From an uncultured Fusibacter sp. (lineage in GTDB: Bacteria; Bacillota; Clostridia; Peptostreptococcales; Acidaminobacteraceae): a stretch of 8,434 bases of DNA. Below, in pieces: positions 5,300-8,434 of this stretch. How positions within the stretch are numbered: position 1 is the stretch's first letter; the number at the start of each line of letters is the position of its first letter. Location of the stretch: contig CALFXQ010000287.1 of the NCBI GenBank assembly GCA_937958285.1, positions 1 through 8,434 of the forward strand. Direction: 5' to 3'. The position numbers and the translations under genes were made by a program. The notes under the pieces are model-generated. The model saw only the letters and a list, made by a program, of their open reading frames with translations, made no database searches and was not told the origin of the DNA.

Positions 5300-6964
5300 A
5301 TGAAATCAAGTTTAAAAGTAATACCACTGGGAGGCCTGCACGAAATAGGCAAAAATATGACTGCTTACCAATACAACAATGAGATTGTCATTGTGGACTG
5401 CGGTCTAAAATTCCCCGAAGAAGATATGTTGGGCATCGATGTCGTGATTCCGAACATCACCTATCTCATTGAGAACCGAGAGAAAATTAAAGGCCTTGTT
5501 ATAACCCATGGCCACGAGGATCACATTGGCGCCATTCCCTATCTGCTTCGGGAGATTCAAACCCCCATATACGCCACTAAGCTCACTGCTGCTTTAATCG
5601 ACCGCAAGCTTCAAGAGCACACCAAAATCAAAGCGCCAAAAATTGTGGTCATTAAACCCGATCAGAAGCTAAAGCTCGGTTCGTTCTTGTTGGACTTTAT
5701 CCGCGTCAATCACTCCATTCCAGATGCGGTATCTATTTGCATCGAAACCCCAATTGGCAGAGTGATTCACACCGGAGACTTTAAAATCGACTATACACCC
5801 ATCGACAACGAGGTCATTAACCTTCAAAAGTTTGCAGACCTTGGCAATAAAGGGGTTTTGGCATTGTTCGCTGATTCAACAAATGCTGAACGCAAGGGTT
5901 ATTCTATGAGCGAATCACGCGTCGGAGAAACCTTCGAGAGCATCTTTAGACAAAATACCACAGGTAGAATTATCGTTGCGAGCTTTTCGTCGAATGTGCA
6001 CCGGGTTCAGCAGATTATCAATGCTGCCCACAGCAACAATAGAAAGGTTGCATTTAGCGGTCGTTCTATGGCCAATGTCACCACTATTGCCACCGAAACG
6101 GGCCATTTGAGTATTCCAAACAATACAATCATCGATATTGAAGATCTGCACGGTTATCCAGATAACGAGATTTGTGTGATCACCACGGGTTCACAAGGTG
6201 AGCCAATGGCCGCTTTAACGCGCATGGCCAATAACGACCACTTCTCCCTTCGCATTAGAACTGGCGATACAGTGATCTTTTCTTCTTCGCCAATTCCAGG
6301 AAACGAAAAGTCCATCAATAAGGTCATCAACAAGTTATATGAGCTGGGCGCAAATGTGATTTATAACGCCCTTGCAGAAGTTCACGTGTCGGGCCATGCC
6401 TGCCAAGAAGAGCTTAAGCTTATACACGCCTTGGTTAAACCCAAGTACTTTGTTCCAGTGCACGGCGAGTTTTCACATTTGATGCAGCACTCCCAGCTCG
6501 CGCAAAATTTGGGCATGTCAAAAGATAAAATATTCATTATAGAAAATGGCACAATTCTAGAGTTCACTGAAGAGGGTGCCGGCGTAGTGGGTAAGATCGA
6601 TGCCAAACCGACATTAATCGACGGTCTCGGCGTTGGCGATGTGGGCAATATTGTGCTAAGAGACCGCAAAATCTTATCTGAAGAGGGTCTTATTATGGTC
6701 GTCATGGCCATGAATAGCGCAGGTAAAATCGTGGCAGGTCCCGATTTAATTTCTAGGGGCTTTGTATATGTGCGCGAGTCAGAAACCTTCTTAAAGTCTG
6801 CAAAGGTCAAACTAGAAGTGGCCATTACACAATTGCAAGACAATGGTGTCAAAGACTGGACGACCATTAAAAATAAAGTGAAGAGCGAATTGAGCGAACA
6901 TATTTATCAAGAGATGCGTCGCCGTCCAATGATTTTGCCGGTAATAATGGAAGTAAATGCATAG
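5300..6964 (+). CDS. rnjA: Ribonuclease J (metallo-beta-lactamase/beta-CASP RNase)
   Basis: This 554-aa protein has the length and architecture of RNase J1, which acts as a 5'-to-3' exonuclease and endonuclease in mRNA decay and rRNA maturation in the cytoplasm. The N-terminus PLGGLHEIGKNM (9-20) and DCGLKFPEEDMLGID (33-47) are family signatures. Metal ligands are intact: HGHEDH at 70-75, H138 (VNHSIPD), D160 (HTGDFK) and H388 (PVHGEF). The beta-CASP domain is inserted at roughly 200-360, with SFSSNVHR at 228-235 and TTGSQGEP at 295-302, and HVSGH at 362-366 is the RNA-phosphate-binding motif. The C-terminal domain follows from about 450. AGGAG (5289-5293) lies 6 nt before the ATG. No promoter is evident between the hairpin at 5252 and the start, so transcription probably comes from the regulator gene upstream. 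Resemblance to J1 rather than J2 is by general sequence only. Confidence 0.97.
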   Translation: MKSSLKVIPLGGLHEIGKNMTAYQYNNEIVIVDCGLKFPEEDMLGIDVVIPNITYLIENREKIKGLVITHGHEDHIGAIPYLLREIQTPIYATKLTAALIDRKLQEHTKIKAPKIVVIKPDQKLKLGSFLLDFIRVNHSIPDAVSICIETPIGRVIHTGDFKIDYTPIDNEVINLQKFADLGNKGVLALFADSTNAERKGYSMSESRVGETFESIFRQNTTGRIIVASFSSNVHRVQQIINAAHSNNRKVAFSGRSMANVTTIATETGHLSIPNNTIIDIEDLHGYPDNEICVITTGSQGEPMAALTRMANNDHFSLRIRTGDTVIFSSSPIPGNEKSINKVINKLYELGANVIYNALAEVHVSGHACQEELKLIHALVKPKYFVPVHGEFSHLMQHSQLAQNLGMSKDKIFIIENGTILEFTEEGAGVVGKIDAKPTLIDGLGVGDVGNIVLRDRKILSEEGLIMVVMAMNSAGKIVAGPDLISRGFVYVRESETFLKSAKVKLEVAITQLQDNGVKDWTTIKNKVKSELSEHIYQEMRRRPMILPVIMEVNA

Positions 6965-7001
6965 TAATGCTATTTTTTCACATGTTGATTGAGGTGAATG
7001 T

Positions 7002-8021
7002 ATGCGTCGACTTTTAATGGGGCTCACCCTTGTGTTTATGTTGCTCGTCGTTGGGTGTGATGTGAAGCAATATCAAGGCCCTGTAGATTCAGAGCAAACC
7101 GAAGAGGTGCTTTTCACAGTGCCTGCGGGTGCGTCTACTAAGAAAATTGCCACCTTGTTGGCTGAGGCAAACTTAATACAAAACGACTGGTCTTTTGTAC
7201 AAACGGTAAAATCAGAGGGCCTAGATGGCAAGTTAAAGGCAGGAGACTACAAGCTGTCAAAAGCCATGGATCAACTTCAAATTGCCAGTACTTTATCTTC
7301 GGGTAAGGCATTTGTAGAGACTTTCAAATTCACCATACCTGAGGGTTATGAGTTTCACATGATTGCAGATAAACTCGAGAAAGAGGGACTTATCGATCGG
7401 GCTACCTTTGAGCAGCTCGCTCAAGAGCATCCCTTTGACTATCGCTTTTTAGAGGGTGAGCGCACCTATCAACAGCGCCTCGAAGGGTTTTTATTTCCCG
7501 CGACTTACGAGCTAAAAGTAGGTGCCGATGAACTGACGATTTTAACGGCTATGCTCGATAAATTTGACCAGGTCTTTACCGACGACATGTATGCCCGTGC
7601 TGAGGCCCTTGGTCTCGATGTCAATCAGGTGGTCACATTGGCGAGTATTGTGGAGCGCGAAAGCAGGGTCGCCGAGGAGTTTCCCATTATCGCCAGCGTG
7701 TTTCACAATCGCCTTAAAGATGCACAAAAGCTCGAATCTTGCGCGACAATACAGTATTTATTAGGTGAGCGCAAAGAACGGTTGCTCTTTAAGGATCTAG
7801 AAATTGAGTCGCCTTATAACACTTATAAAAACGTGGGTTTACCACCTGCACCAATAGCCTCGCCCGGTGAACTGGCCTTGACCTCGACGCTCTACCCAGC
7901 AGATACAGCGTTTTTATACTTTGTTGTGAGCGGCGATGGCGATGGCAAGCATCAATTTAGCACCAACTACGAAGATCACCTTAAAGCAAAGGCCATAGCC
8001 GATAAAAAGCTGGGCAACTAG
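7002..8021 (+). CDS. mltG: Endolytic murein transglycosylase MltG (YceG-like), probable lipoprotein
   Basis: MltG cleaves nascent peptidoglycan strands at the membrane and is thought to set glycan chain length by releasing them from the synthase. The 339-aa protein has a LysM-like subdomain early in the mature region (VPAGASTKKIATLL, 40-53, then KLKAGDYKLS), a second segment with IPEGYE (112-117), EGFLFPATY (161-169) and the catalytic region LASIVERES with E218. PYNTY (271-275) and GLPPAPIASPGE (279-290) are the conserved C-terminal motifs. Unlike the usual single transmembrane anchor, the N-terminus is a short basic and hydrophobic signal ending in V-V-G-C at 16-19, a good lipobox, so the mature protein may be lipid-anchored at C19. 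GAGG (6991-6994) is 7 nt before the ATG. It follows rnjA by 37 nt and precedes trmR by 8 nt, the latter as in Bacillus. Confidence 0.95.
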   Translation: MRRLLMGLTLVFMLLVVGCDVKQYQGPVDSEQTEEVLFTVPAGASTKKIATLLAEANLIQNDWSFVQTVKSEGLDGKLKAGDYKLSKAMDQLQIASTLSSGKAFVETFKFTIPEGYEFHMIADKLEKEGLIDRATFEQLAQEHPFDYRFLEGERTYQQRLEGFLFPATYELKVGADELTILTAMLDKFDQVFTDDMYARAEALGLDVNQVVTLASIVERESRVAEEFPIIASVFHNRLKDAQKLESCATIQYLLGERKERLLFKDLEIESPYNTYKNVGLPPAPIASPGELALTSTLYPADTAFLYFVVSGDGDGKHQFSTNYEDHLKAKAIADKKLGN

Positions 8022-8029
8022 GAGCCATC

Positions 8030-8434
8030 ATGGATTATATCAATCGACATGTGGGCACTTACATCGACAAACATATGTTGTATTTAGAACCTGCGCTCGA
8101 AGCAATTCGGGCGCATGGCCATGCCCATCGCATACCTATTATTACAAACGACGCAGCCGCTTTTTTGCGTACCCAGATTCAAATTCTAAATCCTAAAAGC
8201 ATCCTCGAAATTGGTACAGCTATCGGTTTTTCTGGAAGCTTAATGCTCCTCAATAGCACCGCTCACCTCACTACCCTTGAGTTAGACGAAGTAAGTTTTC
8301 AAGTGGCGGCGAAACACTTTGAAGCGATTGGCCTAAAGCATCGGGTCACCCAGCACCTAGGTGATGCATCTGATGTGCTCGAAGTATTAAAAAACAGTGG
8401 TGCCCGCTATGATTTTATCTTTATCGATGCGGCA
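8030..8434 (+). CDS. trmR: tRNA 5-hydroxyuridine methyltransferase TrmR-like O-methyltransferase (5' part, cut by window end)
   Basis: Open from the ATG at 8030 to the window end: 135 codons without a stop, so the C-terminal part is missing. AGGAG (8020-8024) overlaps the mltG stop and lies 5 nt before the start. The sequence is a class I SAM-dependent methyltransferase of the COMT/YrrM type: SILEIGTAIGFS (57-68) is the SAM-binding loop, E84 (TLELDE) should contact the ribose, GDASDVL (111-117) is motif III-like and FIFIDAA (129-135) carries the probable metal ligand D133. In B. subtilis the gene directly after mltG (yrrM/trmR) methylates 5-hydroxyuridine 34 of tRNA to 5-methoxyuridine; position supports the same role here, but sequence alone fits other small O-methyltransferases. 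Peptidase U32-family tRNA hydroxylation genes would be expected next. Confidence 0.85.
   Translation, partial: MDYINRHVGTYIDKHMLYLEPALEAIRAHGHAHRIPIITNDAAAFLRTQIQILNPKSILEIGTAIGFSGSLMLLNSTAHLTTLELDEVSFQVAAKHFEAIGLKHRVTQHLGDASDVLEVLKNSGARYDFIFIDAA

Noticed and set aside
6382..6867. Long antisense reading frame (161 aa) inside rnjA
   Set aside because: It lies wholly opposite a conserved RNase J gene, shows no recognisable domain, and is explained by codon bias of the sense strand.
6965..7001. T-run between rnjA and mltG as a terminator
   Set aside because: TTTTTT is present at about 6973-6978, but no stable stem precedes it, so it does not meet the criteria for an intrinsic terminator.

Overview
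This window is a housekeeping gene cluster from a low-to-moderate GC Gram-positive bacterium, most likely an anaerobic clostridium-like Firmicute. The evidence is a T-box riboswitch in front of alaS, the order alaS-ireB-ruvX-yrzB followed by mltG-trmR (the order I recall for Bacillus subtilis alaS-yrzL-yrrK-yrzB-yrrL-yrrM), a Fur-family regulator and RNase J placed inside that block, and a 4Fe-4S aldo/keto reductase. Nearly every gene has a strong Shine-Dalgarno sequence about 5-7 nt before its ATG. The genus cannot be fixed from the sequence alone.

Layout, all on the + strand. Positions 1-81 hold the 3' end of a T-box leader (antiterminator, then a candidate terminator). Next come alaS (138-2762), ireB (2788-3033), an aldo/keto reductase with a two-cluster ferredoxin tail (3036-3992), ruvX (4019-4477) and yrzB (4474-4716). 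These five lie 2-26 nt apart or overlap by 4 nt, with no terminator between them, so they look like one alanyl-tRNA-responsive transcript. A 90-nt gap at 4717-4806 carries a candidate promoter and palindromes in front of a Fur-family gene (4807-5241). A 10-bp hairpin follows it, just ahead of rnjA (5300-6964). mltG (7002-8021) and the 5' part of trmR (8030 to the window end) complete the series. No stretch of more than 300 bases lacks a gene.

The genes share core cell maintenance rather than one pathway: alanine charging of tRNA (AlaS), kinase-linked envelope stress signalling (IreB), rRNA or DNA processing (RuvX), metal-responsive transcription (Fur family), RNA decay (RNase J), peptidoglycan strand termination (MltG) and wobble-uridine modification (TrmR). 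The least standard members are the Fe-S aldo/keto reductase between ireB and ruvX, and an MltG whose N-terminus looks like a lipoprotein signal rather than a plain membrane anchor. I see no CRISPR, mobile element, phage or toxin-antitoxin signal, and no clearly undescribed system. The findings are modest, mainly regulatory.
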